Source: Nigrospora sphaerica
Taxonomy: Eukaryota; Ascomycota; Sordariomycetes; Amphisphaeriales; Apiosporaceae
DNA: 64,000 nucleotides
Assembly: GCA_018287875.1 (NCBI GenBank)
Contig: JAGVVL010000009.1
Span: forward strand, 248,001 to 312,000
Reading direction: 5' to 3'
Shown: piece after piece, positions 29,040 through 40,299 of the stretch
Layout of the letters: each line of letters starts with the position of its first letter
Numbering within the stretch: the first letter of the stretch is position 1
The notes under the pieces: generated by a model
Databases searched by the model: none
Told to the model about the DNA's origin: nothing
The model's input: the letters and a program-made list of their open reading frames with translations, nothing else
Program-made: the position numbers and the translations under genes

Positions 29040-32000
29040 ATGGAGCACCAAATACAAGGACCCGAGGCTCTGCGTGACACCTCACCAACGGAGGGCTCTC
29101 CGTGTGTCTCTCCGAGCAACTTCACGGAGTGCGTCCGGTTGCCCTCTGACGACTTGGTTGGCCAGCCCACCCACCTACCAGATTCGGAGACCGTATGGGA
29201 CCCGCGGCAGGAAACCCACACAGCCCTATCACTGGTGCATCCAGTCGCCTCTGTGTCTGCTTTTCCATCCCAGGGCAACGCAAGTCATGCCGGCTCAACG
29301 GCACGATGGTCGCCTCCTCTGCAGGAACATTTGCAGGCGTCTCCTAAGGCTCTTAGTCAGAACCCTCTATACGGATGGAGGCACTTCTCAAGCTACCGCG
29401 CCAAGGTCACTCGGAAACAGGTCGAAGGAGAGGATCCTATATGGCCAACGTATCTCGAAGATGCCTTCCTTGATGGTGAGTGGCTCCCCCTCAGCTCCGG
29501 AATACGGAAGGTCACTAAATTGCGGGTCGTTACGAAGCCATTCTCTTAGTACCCATTATGGGCAGGAAAAAGTACAATTCCCATGGCATTCTATATGGGC
29601 GCAATATGCTTATTAGTGAGTACCTGTGGATAAGCCATTGGCTTCTTTTTCCACCGGCTATGGGCGAGATCGTCCCTATTGGCAAAGCCCGGGAACCGAA
29701 GAAGGCCACCAAAGACCACCTAGCCACACCTGGCCATCCTCAATTCCGGAACAGGAAGCAAGTGTCAAGCCATACCCAGATGCTGAAGGCATTCCTTTGC
29801 AAACACCCCGCTTGTAGGTGCGGCGTCGGGCCAGGTTTGGTAGTTCGATAAGGGCCACGCTAACATCGTCTAGGCCATTTCTTCTTGCAACAGCGATGCG
29901 ATAGGGAGGGCGAGAACCAACATCCTCTACGAGAAGAGAAGGAGGAGATAGAGTCGTTAAAGAACAGCCGCATCCTTGCTGCTTTGGTGCAAGGACACCT
30001 TCCCGATGTGCAACCCAATTACGAGTACTTTGCCCGTCTGCTTGCTGCTGACGCGGAGGTTTTCCTTCGGCCCAGATCATGCTGGATCCGCGTTTCTGGT
30101 CATGCTATCACGCCCGGTGGTGACTCCGGGCAAGACGGTTTGCCCGGAGGCCGTTGCTTTGAGCAGCGGACGAACACCGTGGGTCGCACCCGCCCCGAGC
30201 ACGAAGCTAACAACCACACCTCCTGGAATATCACCACAGATGCACAACAAGACTTTCCAGGAGGGTGGGACGAGACACCGCACCAGCTCTTCCACGACTA
30301 TACAAAACAGCTATCACAAGCCGAATCCAGCTCCATCCGCGAGATTTCCCGAAGCTGGGCCCGTCGCTTCCCATTGTTGCAGGAGAAGCTGACGTCTGCC
30401 CTGGAAGATGCACACCCTTCGCAGGAGGGCACGGCACGCTCCGCTGTGGGTCCCTGCGATATTCTTCATATGAATGTTGTTCTGCACCTGCACCATACCA
30501 CCCAGTTTCCAGAGCACGCCAAACTGGAAGGCGACGTACGCTTTGACCTGAACCAACCCGAGTTCGTGGATCACGTATGGCGGTGTCATACGAGTATCGT
30601 CAAGCCGCCGGAATTGTATCGCCATGCAGCGCCCACGAGGGAGGGGACACCGATGTGGGAGACCCTTGAGGCGTGCGAGGTCGTGGAGTACAGCAATGGC
30701 TATGCCATGATCCAGTGCCCATTCCCTGCCTCGAACTGGTCCGATACGTTCCACGAGCTCGCGCAGTATGCTGCAGCCGATCCACGACGGAAAGGGCGGG
30801 GCGACCCGGTAAGGGAGCCAAGCGTAAGCGATCAATTTACGAAGGGGGAGCCGGACGGTACCACGCAACACGAGACCACGCCGACAGCGGCCCAGCTGCT
30901 AGAGCAGATCGCTATGTACCAAGAAATCTGGTCCTCGCCGGGCGACGGGGCCGGCATGCCGACTTGGACGCGCCGCACCGTCATCCTCTGGACCTTCTCC
31001 CACGCCCGTACCGTGCCACAGAAGCGCACGTTTTCCACCGTCCCCGCAGGGACAAGCTGGCGCTTTCTAACCAAGCTGGATCCGCTGTCGCAGGACCACC
31101 GGGACCAGGCCTATGTTCCTAGGCCGCCCCGCGCGGTGGGCGACAGTGCTCGGCCTTTCGATGTGAATCCACCGGGGGACAGCCCCGCGCCAGACGAAGA
31201 GTTCTGCGGCCGCCGCGAAGGCGTCTGTGACCCGCCAATAGGCCAGATAGGCCCGCCGCGCGCCCACCTTGCTAGCGCCACCCAATCGGAGAGCGGCTTC
31301 AGCGCCCTGGCTACAACCCCGCCTTCCGCTTGCCTGCCTTTGAACGGCATCACCCACGAGAGCATGGACCATGAAAGCATGGACCAGCAGCACCCTTTCC
31401 TTGGCTCCCTCGGCGCGAGTCCTGAGAAGCAGATTGCCATGGCCACAGCTCCGGCGGACCCGCTACTGTCGAGCCTGGCTAGGCCCCTCAGCCCTCCTTT
31501 CGACGAGCCGTCATATGGGCTTGCATCACAGCCATGGAGAGCAGAGACGCCGCGCTACAATATTTATCCACAGCCAGACGCGCACCAATGGGCAGAATCA
31601 TTGTTTGAGAACCAGCCAAGCTTCGATTGGCCGCTGAAGCTAGCTTACGGCGACATGCAGACCTCGCTCTGGGACCTAGGTGGCAGCTCCCAGTATAACC
31701 CCACGCAACAGACCATGCTGTGGCCCGAGGAAAAGGATGCCCCGAGCGACGTAGTGGTGGCTGCAGGGTTGGGTGGTCAAAGCAACGGCTGGGGTGGGGC
31801 GAGCCCTAGGGAGAAGCAACCCCGGTATCCCTTCGCCGCGGACGAGAGCACGTGGGTGGCTCCGGGGGTGCAGCAAGACCCACGCCGCCATTTCCAGGAA
31901 CAGGCATTGTCGTCTAGCAGTCGTATGAGAGAGGAATTTGACGAAGATGGCAAAGTAAGGGATACCTCGGGTCTGTCGCTGGCATCGGCCGCGATGCCTG

Positions 32001-32077
32001 TGGCACTAGCGGCCGGCGCCACAGTGATGAGGGGCTCCAAGCGCACGTGGAAGGAGTATAAGAGCCCCCAGGCCTAA
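29040..32077 (+). CDS. TEA/ATTS-domain transcription factor (AbaA/Tec1-type), three exons
   Basis: Inferred exons 29040-29475, 29550-29813 and 29874-32077, with GT-AG introns of 74 and 60 nt and consistent phases, give 967 residues. The TEA DNA-binding domain is split by the introns: DPIWPTYLEDAFLD, then MGRKKYNSHGILYGRNMLIS, then RNRKQVSSHTQMLKAFL. Between the second and third blocks is an insertion of about 40 residues that stays in frame. The long C-terminal exon has conserved-looking blocks (NYEYFARLLAADAEVFLRPR; TKQLSQAESSSIREISRSWA; DILHMNVVLHLHH; WTRRTVILWTFSHA), as in fungal TEA proteins. Such factors control conidiation or filamentation from the nucleus. No stop or frameshift over 2.9 kb of coding. 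Whether it is the genome's only copy or a paralogue cannot be told here. Confidence 0.85.
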
Positions 32078-33114
32078 GACTTTGGAATATAAAACCGCCT
32101 ATTCGCTGAAGACTATGCATTACCAGACTCAATACATAAATTGAATGGATCATCAAAACTTGGTCGCAAGGACCGGCTGCAGATTAGTTTCAGCGCCGGC
32201 GCCTCTTCGTCCACGCCTAAAGACTCGGGTTAAGGCATTCGTGAGTTGTCATTCCCATAAGTGCAATACGTGAGCGATATTAGATGGGATATCTCTCATC
32301 ACTCTTTTCTCTCCTTCTCCACTTGACTCGTAAGAGGCACCTCGGCCTCGCAATGCATTCATCTATTTGATCCTCGTGCGTTGCGGCAAACCACCCATAT
32401 AGAGATACAAACGAGCTTAGGCGTTGATCGAACCGCCAAGCCAGGTGATACCACGGTAAAAAGCCTCTAGATAGCATAGGCGCGACATCGATTATACCGC
32501 CAGCCTAGGCCCGGAATACATCTTTCTCTCTCGTCTAGCTAGAATAAACGAATTAGCACAGAACTATATTAAGTGTGGATTTCCTAACGCGTAGCAGCTG
32601 CATTCATCAACGGCTATGGGTCTTATGGTGGTGTACATGGCACTCCTAAGCGCTCCCATGCTAACGAAAACAGTCTACTACTAAGGTGAGTACAGTAAAG
32701 TCTTTACACTGCACAGTAGCGAATAAAAAGACGCCGACATTGTGAAAGTGCTACTACGAGATCCCTAGTCAGTTTCAGATACTGTACTATATAAGTACGC
32801 ATATCTGAAAGTTGTCTGCGAGTTTCCATCGTAGGTTTACAGAACCAGAGAGGCAGAAAGCCAGAAGCCACCACAGAAGTCCGTGCGGATCTATCTCCAG
32901 TTCCTAGGCTGAAAGGTGGGATTTCGGACCATGGCTAAACGGAATCCAGCCGACGCTTCGCGCCAACACCTATTCGGCAACGCGCAGGGCATGGAGCGGT
33001 AACCGAAAGTGGCCCGGAGTGTGTATCGCCTCTAGGTAGCACTTTTGGTTGGTTGGTACACAACACCTTCCCTATGAAGTGTTGGAATGCTAGAAGTAGC
33101 CCCAGCCACCCTCA
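32078..33114. other. Intergenic, nothing recognised
   Basis: 3' flank of the TEA gene up to a dispersed repeat. No supported gene. Confidence 0.45.
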
Positions 33115-33258
33115 TGTTACGGCTTGGCAGTTGGTTCCTTGCAGGAGTAGCGCTTACAGTGCAGAACTGGACAGAACGACTCCCGCAAGGCAATCATTCC
33201 CGAAGCTTTTGCTTTACTGTATGCCTCAGCGGTCAGTTGATCCAGACGCGCTGTACCA
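33115..33258 (+). repeat. Dispersed repeat family A, copy 3
   Basis: Aligns with 9304-9444 over its length: TGTTACGGC at the left, AGTGCAGAACTGGACA in the middle, ATTCCCGAAGCTTTTGC and CAGACGCGC near the right. The right terminal GTAACA reads GTACCA here. Confidence 0.7.
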
Positions 33259-33438
33259 CTCCATCAACTTTTTAAATAAGTTCTGTTAGCATCGTCCCTA
33301 GCGCTCCTGGGTAGCACCAATGCCGTCCAGTCTTCCATGACAGGAACTCAACACCGAATACCTTACAAGACGAGAAATGACCCGCGGCATCGCTGCCTGC
33401 CATACACAGCTCTAGTTGTTTTAGAATCCACCGATAGG

Positions 33439-34025
33439 ATGGCGAATCAAACGCTTCAGGGCTTCTGCCCGCTCCCTTTCCTAGAGGCAGGCCGGTTCGC
33501 GTCTACTGGTGGCTGTATGTGAACGCGGTGGTTGCTTAAGGGCGTTGCTAAAACTTTCGCAGTCATCGGCGGTCGGATTTGCCAAGCGCTCTCGGACGAC
33601 TTATCGTGCTGCCTGCCGTGCCCCATGACAGACTGGGCGTACCCAGACAGCTTCGTCGGGTGGAGCCGAGCCGCCAGTTGGGTCAACGTGGTCGGTATGA
33701 TGTGTTGTATCTTCCTTCTGGCATCCTGGGCCTTCCTTCCCTTGGAGAAGACACAGCGACACTACTTGAGCGTCAGTCTCACATGTGCCATAGTCTTGAT
33801 GAATGTGAGTGGGCTTGGCACCCCGGTAGAGTTACTCTGACATCTCTGCAGCTTGGCTTCATAATCCCCCTGGCCGGACAACCGCAGCAGTGCTTCGACG
33901 AGATCACACCGAATGGAATGGAGTCCAGCATAACGTGTGCCCTTTCGGGGGCCTTCTTGCTTGGTGGTGGCTGGGCAGGCGTTATGTGGGTCTTCCTGCG
34001 CTCGATCCCGAGCAGGCTGATGTAG
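33439..34025 (+). pseudogene. Frizzled/Smoothened-like fungal GPCR, N-terminal fragment
   Basis: Inferred exons 33439-33508, 33563-33804 and 33852-34025 with GT-AG introns and kept phases, about 161 residues. The N-terminal Cys-rich ectodomain (GFCPLPFLEAGRF; SCCLPCPMTDWAYPDSF) is followed by a first membrane span, EKTQRHYLSVSLTCAIVLMN, then LGFIIPLAGQPQQCFDEITP and a span ending VMWVFLRS. In full-length relatives, as far as I know, LRS is followed by LSLHLQICW and five more spans. Here the sequence changes right after LRS and stops within six codons. The 3' two thirds are missing, so it should not signal as a receptor; a short secreted or membrane decoy is possible. The Frizzled-like call is from recalled family pattern. 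Confidence 0.6.
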
Positions 34026-34269
34026 TCGTGCAGCCTGCGGTGGTGGAGCTGGCTCGGGCCGCTGTCGCGCGGGAGTCCTTCGAGGGCCGCCTTCTAGAGG
34101 AGACCGTCCGCCATGGTGAGGACCTACACAATGTGGTTCTGGAAAAGGCAGAATCGGCTCTCGATTGACCGAAAACCGCATATGAACCCCGGGCGGTCTC
34201 AGTCGGGAGATGAACCGATAACGGTATCTGGTAACTGCGTGTGGAGGTTGGATGTCCTATAATTTGTGA

Positions 34270-37188
34270 CAAGACAGACAGACAGACAGACAGATGTATT
34301 GTCGCCATACTGGGACAGTGTCCCGCCTCCCGGGGGGCATCTGGCGTGCGAGAGTCTATCTACTACAAGATATCCCACATATCAAGCCCAATGGCAATCC
34401 TTTGGTCGAACCGTCTCCGTGCCTCCTCCGTGCGAGCTCGTTCCCAGCGCTATCTTCATCCAACTAGCTACTGCCTCACATGGAGTGTCCTCTACGGCCT
34501 ACCGGCGGTGGACACATATCTTCGTAGTACTTCGTTAAGGTGACGAAGAGCTGGAACTTCTCTGGGTCATGTACGAGCCGTTGCCAGTATTCCTGCAAGG
34601 TTTTCGGTTCGGGGTCGAATTTGGGCCACCGGGTCCGGAGCCTCCGCGTTTTCCGGCAGTGAACTAGGTGTTCCGGTGTCCGCAGCATGCGGCAGGCGCA
34701 TCGGTCGTTCTGAGAATGCCCGAACTTCCTGTGGTACCAGTCAAAGTCTCCGTGCCCTGACCGGAGGGCGAGGAGGTTATGGAGTGTCCGTCTAGGAAGG
34801 TCCAGCTCCTTTGGAGCCTTGAGAGTAGCCTCGGTGAAACCGAGTTCTCGGTAGCGCTTGCATCCCTGCGAGGCTTCTTCCCACCAGGAAGCAAACTGTT
34901 TCCCGATGATCGACCTTCGAAGTCTCTTAACTCCAGCATAGGTGGCGTGAATCCTGGGGTTCTCTAGGAGGGCTGCCCCTTCTTTCGCAAACCTGTCGGC
35001 CTCTTCGTTTCCTGGGATCTTCTCGTGGCCCGGTACCCATCGGACGCGGACGTCAGCTATGGTTGCTAGCTCCTGGAAGTCAAGGAAAACTTCTTGCGAG
35101 CTGGTTGGTACGTTCCCCGTGAGGCCTTGGGTAACCGACGTGTTGTCTAGGCAAACGTGGATTGTTGCGCTTGGGTTGATTCGATGGGCTTGGTGTAGGC
35201 CCTGCCACGCTCCGACGGCTTCTCCGTCGAAGACCTCCGCAAGGCCTAGTCGGCCCTTGCCTTGGCTAATTTTCCGCTTATTCTTGTAGATGGCGAAACC
35301 CCAGCCGACTGACTCGTCCGGTCCCTTTGACCCGTCGGAGAAAACGAGAAGGTGGGTATCGGGAAGCTTTGACTGCCATGCGGTGAACGCCTTCGCCGCT
35401 GTCTTCTTGTCCTTCTGCAGCTCCTGCTTCGGCGTGTCTCTCTTCGGGAGATAGTATGGCCTCGGAATGTCAGGCAGGAGTCTAGCGGCTCTCTGAAGCC
35501 TGGTCCGCGCTGGTTGTAGGGAGCCGTAGCCAATGCCTGGAGGCTACGGCCGCAGCGCTGTACGCGCCGTCAGCATGTGGTCTTTGTCCATTGACTGGAG
35601 CCGTTGTCCGAAGCGATAGAACACCGTTTCCAGCGCGATCCGTGCCGTAGGGACTCCTGCGTCCCTGTTTAAAGTGGCCGTTAGTGTTTGCCATACGGGT
35701 AGTACGGCTCGTATGGCTTCTCGTAGGACTCTGTCTATCTCGTCCATATGGGCTTCTTGTCGAGTTTGTATTTCCATGCTAAATGTACGGCTTGCGTTCC
35801 TCCGGATCTTCGTACGTCCTTCATACCATGCCTTCGCCCCGTAGATAAGAACAGGAAGGACGCAGGTGAAGATAGCCTTGCGAAGGTCCTTCGGTGGAGG
35901 GCCTCGCTGGGTGTTCGCTAGGCTCCGGAGGTGTTGTACGACAATCCGTGCCTGTGCTGCTCTCTTCTTCACATGTTCCGTGAACCGAAGCTTCGTGTCA
36001 AACCAGACGCCGAGCCATCGTACCGGCTGATCCGAGGCGTGAATGGTAAGCCCATGGTCCTGTGCCGTCACGCTTGGGAGTTCGCCTGGGTCCCTCGCGC
36101 ATGTGAAGTGGAGCAGCTCGCTTTTCTCCGGGTCGATTGTGACTTTGTTTTCTTTGCCCCAGTTGAGGACATCGTTTAGGTCGTTCGCTAACTGTCGTGC
36201 GTTATCGTGAAGGGACTTGCTTGTCCGGTAGAAGCATATATCGTCCGCGTATCCAAACCGGTGTCTTGTGTCCTCGAGCAGAATATCTGCGATGTAGAGA
36301 AGAAAGAGGACAGGAGATGCGGGCGATCCCTGTGGTAGGCCGCATCGGATCGCCTGTGGCTCTGTTATGACGTTATCGAGTCGAATCCGCGCTTGTCTTT
36401 CTTCCATGAAGGATCCCACGAGCTTAACGAGCTGGGTGGCCCAGCCCTGTTCTCTCATAAGGAGCATGAGCCGCCGCTTAAGAGTGGCGTCGAAGGCGCC
36501 CTTTACATCCACAGTGAGGATCGAAGCCGTGCCTCTGTTCTCTAGGGAGTGCTCGATCTCGTGTGTTAGGCAGGCGAGGAGGTCTGAGGCTGCCCGTGTG
36601 GGTAGGGCGCCCGCCTGCTGAGGGCTGACCACCTTGTATAGGAGCGTGATGTTCGCGATTCGTCTCGCCACGAGCCTCTCAAGGCCCTTCCCGAGGCAGG
36701 AAAGGAGCGCGATCGGTCGCCAGGAGCGGGTGTTCGAGAGGTCTTTCTTGTTCGGCTTCCGAAGCATCACGACCTCGGCTGTGCGGAATGGGCGTGGGTG
36801 GTGGCCGATGCGTAAATAGGCTTGAAAGAGAGATCGTACCGGCTCTTGGATGACCTCCCAGCACGCTTTCAATAGCCGTACCGAGGTGCCATCAGCCCCG
36901 GCGATGTGCTCTTAACCGCGATTGTGGCAGTTGTCAGCTCTTCTCGAGAGACGTAGGTACTCCAGGGTATGGTGCGCCGGGGTACGGTCGGGATCTCGAG
37001 AGGGTCGTCCTCGAGGTCCTCGGCGTCCGTGAACCGCTCTAGGAGAGCCTTGCGCAGAGCGTGCGCTTTCTCTTCCGTGTCCTCAATCGTCTTTTCTTCG
37101 ATCATTAGAGGAGGCGCTTGTAAGGCGGGCTGCAACTTGTGCCATTGGACGACCTTGTGTAGGTCCTTGTCGGACTGGATCGTCCACC
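34270..37188 (-). mobile_element. Tad-like LINE, copy 2 (5'-truncated)
   Basis: Same family as 2846-7559, on the minus strand. It keeps the 3' two thirds of ORF2 and the 3' UTR, including the GGGAC/GTCCC hairpin, but ends in (TCTG)n instead of (CAA)n. The 5' truncation is at about 37188, inside ORF2 upstream of the RT. A short CCTATA on both sides (about 34256-34261 and just right of 37188) may be the target duplication, not certain. Confidence 0.85.
34476..37188 (-). pseudogene. LINE ORF2 remnant: reverse transcriptase, RNase H
   Basis: The frame begins inside ORF2 (SDKDLHKVVQWHKLQPALQ). A one-base deletion near 36895 breaks the frame where copy 1 reads SPGTDG. The RT core is complete: VDVKGAFD, GLPQGSPASPVLF (with the Gly that copy 1 has lost) and FGYADD. 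A TAG just after RTALRP (near 35544) separates RT from RNase H. The RNase H motifs (VFSDGSKGPDES, DNTSV, GNEEADRFAKEG) and the Cys motif (CACRMLRTPEHLVHC) are intact. Closely similar to copy 1 throughout. Non-functional as it stands. Confidence 0.85.
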
Positions 37189-37241
37189 GTGCCTATAGAG
37201 ACGCCACCTAGATGCCGTGGCGACATGGCGCTGCACGAGGA

Positions 37242-37470
37242 CTACGAATAGAGGCTAGTATCATCAGACACACTGAGCCTAAAGTTCGACATGTCCGAAG
37301 TAATTTGACTAGTGTGCTCCTGTACTAGATGCGATATTTCTTCCTGTGCTGGTGTACGTAGGCCTTCGGTAAGCATGTTCATCTGCTGCGCGGCCTTTGC
37401 CTGAGCCCACCGTCTCCCCGACAATCGCTTATCTCCAAAATAAGGGTTGAATGCGAGACCTGTTGGTCAT
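37242..37470 (-). pseudogene. Unknown gene fragment next to LINE copy 2
   Basis: The minus-strand frame reads FNPYFGDKRLSGRRWAQAK and then a helical, Gln/Glu-rich stretch (LRTPAQEEISHLVQEHTSQI) ending SVSDDTSLYS before a stop. A related relic with internal stops is at 10985-11115. Family unknown. It may be the last exon of a duplicated gene cut by the LINE. Confidence 0.4.
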
Positions 37471-37960
37471 CAATAGTAAGGAAAGAGAGGACCCCTGAAT
37501 ACCCCAGCCAGGGAAACGACTGACGGCAGGGCCCCGGTAGCCAACTCACCAGCACCCTGCTTGGCGTCGATTCATACTCTTCCTAGTGGCCACCGCCGGT
37601 TGCGTCAGCTCCACCTTGCAACTACCCCGGCGTCCCAGGTGGACGGGATAGCGTTCGCCCGTTCAGGTTTAGTCAGCCACTAGGTGATCGGGCTGTACCC
37701 CCTTGCATGCCGCCGGCTACAAACTTGACGGCTAAAGAAATTAGCATCGCGAAAGCTCCTCCACCGCTGCGGGTTAGCCACCCAGATCAGCAGGCCCAAA
37801 GCCATAGTTTCTTGAGACTACAGTCGCTCCGCTGCTTGAGAAATGACTATCGCGATGCAAAAAGGGTGTCGTCCTGCCCCTTTTTTCAACCGCGTTATTT
37901 TGTTGGGCCCTCCTCACACACTCTTTTACCCTGCAACGAGGGATCCGATCCAAAACCACA
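37471..37960. other. GMC gene promoter region
   Basis: No supported gene. Contains the 5' flank of the oxidoreductase, whose coding GC content rises sharply at 37961. Confidence 0.4.
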
Positions 37961-40048
37961 ATGCGAGCGCCTCACAACGCCATGCTGGCGGCCAGCCTCT
38001 TCGGTTTTCCTGGCGCCCTCACGGCGCCCGCATTTGGCCTCGACGCCGTGTTGAAACCGGTTACTGGGCCTGTCCATTCGCCGAACCAGGGCCCTGATTC
38101 CTTATTTGAACCTGTCACCGCCTCCGACCCTTCGCCAAAGCAAGACTTGACCACCTTTTTGAACCCGATCACGGGCGCCCTGGAAACACTGACCGATGGT
38201 CTCGTGCAGACTAGCATAGGGTCGCTGGAGGGCGTGTTAGGCGAGGCGGACGAGTACGACTATGTGGTGATCGGCGGCGGCACAGGCGGCAACACGGTGG
38301 CATACAGGTTGGCGGCTGGAGGTTACACGGTGGCCGTGATCGAGGCGGGGGGCGCCTATGAGATCAGCAAGCCGGTCCTCGGCCCGGCGCCTCTCGGCGA
38401 TATCATCGGCGTGGGTGGCAACCCGCTGGACTCGATCCCGACGGTCGACTGGGGTCTCGTGACTGAACCGCAACCGGGTGCAAATGGCCGCTCACTACAC
38501 TACGCCCAGGGCCGTTGCCTGGGTGGCTCGTCAGGCCTCAATTTTATGGTTTACCACCGGCCGACGCGCGGCTCGCTTGATATGTGGGCTGACGCCGTCG
38601 CCGACGACAGCTACCGCTTCAACAACTTCCTGCACTATATGCAAAAGAGCATGAACTTCAACCCGGGCAACAACGTCCGGCCTACCGACGCGTACAAGGC
38701 GTCCGACTTCACTAACGGCGGTCCGCTCCAGGTCACTTACTCCCGCTGGCTCTCCGACTGGGCGCCGTGGGTTATTAAGGGCTTCGAAGCGCTGGGCATC
38801 CAGATGACGACGACCACTAACGAAGGCGAGCTGAATGGTTGGCACTACACCCAGGCCACTATCAAAGAGCACCAGCAGGTCCGCTCCACCTCGGCCGAGT
38901 TTATTTACCAGGCCAAGCGCGAGAAGCGACAGGACAAGCTTAAGGTGTACCTGGGCACGCGCGCTAAAAAAGTTCTCTTCGATACCAATAAGCGCGCTAC
39001 CGGCGTCCAGGTCCAGGGCGCGCTGCCCTTCACTATCAAGGCCAAGAGGGAGATTATCCTGTCGGCCGGCGCCTTCTTCTCGCCGCAGCTGCTCATGTTA
39101 TCGGGCGTGGGCCCGAAGGACCAGCTCAATAAGATGGGCATCGATGTTATTGCCGACCGTCCCGGTAAGAACCTACCGGCCCTCGCCTATCTTATCTATT
39201 TTTGCTATACTGACCCCTCCCCTTTAGGTGTCGGTCAGAACCTCACCGACCAGCCGCTATTTGGCCCCTCGTACGAGGTTAGCGGCGTGAACACCATGAG
39301 CTATGTCCTGGGTAATCCGCTAGTCTTAGCCGATGCGGTCCTAGACTATATCACGAAACAGAAAGGGCCCCTGACGTCTAACGTTGCTGAGATCCTCGCG
39401 TGGGAACGCCAGCCCTCAAAGGCCAACATGACGCAGGAGACGGTGGCTGCTATCGACGCCGTGTATCCGCAGGACTGGCCGTATTTTGAGTACGTGCCGG
39501 TGCCGGGCTATATCGGCAATTTCGATATACCGTTTCTACAGCAGCCCCTCGACGGCCGGCAGTACTCAGCGCTGATGGGCATCCTGGTAGCGCCGCTATC
39601 GCGCGGCTCCGTGACGCTCACGTCTACTAACGTGTTCATGCCGCCGCGTATCGACCCGGGCTTTTTGACAGACCCGGCCGATATGGCAGCAGCCGTGGCC
39701 ATGTACCGGCAGCTGCGTGCTTTCTACACTACGGACGAGATCCGTAGCAAGCGGCCCAATAAGGAGGAAAAGTACCCGGGACTCGAGAACGAGACGGACG
39801 AGCAGGTCGCCACCCGCATCCGCGATTCCGTGATGACTATTTACCACGCCTCGTGCACCAACCGCATGGGCCGCCGCGACGATCCCACGGCCGTAGTCGA
39901 CGCCCAGGCCCGCGTCATCGGCGTCGACGGCCTGCGCGTCGTCGACGCCTCCGCCTTTGCCCTCCTCCCCCCCGGTCACCCCCAGGCAGTCGTCTACGCC
40001 CTCGCCGAGAAGATTGCGGACGCCATTCTTAAGGATACCAAGACTTGA
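37961..40048 (+). CDS. Secreted GMC oxidoreductase (AA3-type), two exons
   Basis: Coding 37961-39164 and 39228-40048, 674 residues. The intron (39165-39227, GTAAGA...TTTAG) is 63 nt, in frame and without stops, so it can be missed as an insertion; removing it restores the family motif DRPGVGQNL. The N-terminus is a signal peptide followed by a Pro-rich linker of about 80 residues. The FAD-binding VIGGGTGGNTVAYRLAAGG begins near residue 103. GMC signatures GRCLGGSSGLNFM and GAFFSPQLLMLSGVGP are present. The two active-site His are in YHASCTNRMG and PPGHPQAVVY. It oxidises alcohols or sugars using FAD and makes H2O2; aryl-alcohol oxidase or a secondary-metabolite enzyme are options. It looks fully functional. 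Confidence 0.92.
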   Translation: MRAPHNAMLAASLFGFPGALTAPAFGLDAVLKPVTGPVHSPNQGPDSLFEPVTASDPSPKQDLTTFLNPITGALETLTDGLVQTSIGSLEGVLGEADEYDYVVIGGGTGGNTVAYRLAAGGYTVAVIEAGGAYEISKPVLGPAPLGDIIGVGGNPLDSIPTVDWGLVTEPQPGANGRSLHYAQGRCLGGSSGLNFMVYHRPTRGSLDMWADAVADDSYRFNNFLHYMQKSMNFNPGNNVRPTDAYKASDFTNGGPLQVTYSRWLSDWAPWVIKGFEALGIQMTTTTNEGELNGWHYTQATIKEHQQVRSTSAEFIYQAKREKRQDKLKVYLGTRAKKVLFDTNKRATGVQVQGALPFTIKAKREIILSAGAFFSPQLLMLSGVGPKDQLNKMGIDVIADRPGKNLPALAYLIYFCYTDPSPLGVGQNLTDQPLFGPSYEVSGVNTMSYVLGNPLVLADAVLDYITKQKGPLTSNVAEILAWERQPSKANMTQETVAAIDAVYPQDWPYFEYVPVPGYIGNFDIPFLQQPLDGRQYSALMGILVAPLSRGSVTLTSTNVFMPPRIDPGFLTDPADMAAAVAMYRQLRAFYTTDEIRSKRPNKEEKYPGLENETDEQVATRIRDSVMTIYHASCTNRMGRRDDPTAVVDAQARVIGVDGLRVVDASAFALLPPGHPQAVVYALAEKIADAILKDTKT

Positions 40049-40299
40049 ATGCGAAATATTGTCTCTCGGGTCTCCACACCCATTTTCTTCGTACAATTGG
40101 TTGATTTCGCGGCGGCGCTTGGAGAGCGGGGCTTCACCCGGCTTATTATTGATAATTTCCCATCAATCCTTCGTATACCTCTCAATCAAACACTTCTTTC
40201 CCTTCGATGCACTTGTTGTTGCCGACTGCTCCGCCGCAAACTCTGCCTTCTACAGTTTTGTCACCAAAAATTGAGGGCGCTATGTTTTCTGCCTCAGGA

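Noticed and set aside
30265..31637. Several 70-180 codon frames inside the TEA gene on both strands
   Set aside because: Shadows of the long third exon, which carries conserved blocks.
38237..40096. Minus-strand frames opposite the GMC gene (for example 39596-40096)
   Set aside because: Antisense shadows of a GC-rich enzyme with intact catalytic motifs on the plus strand.
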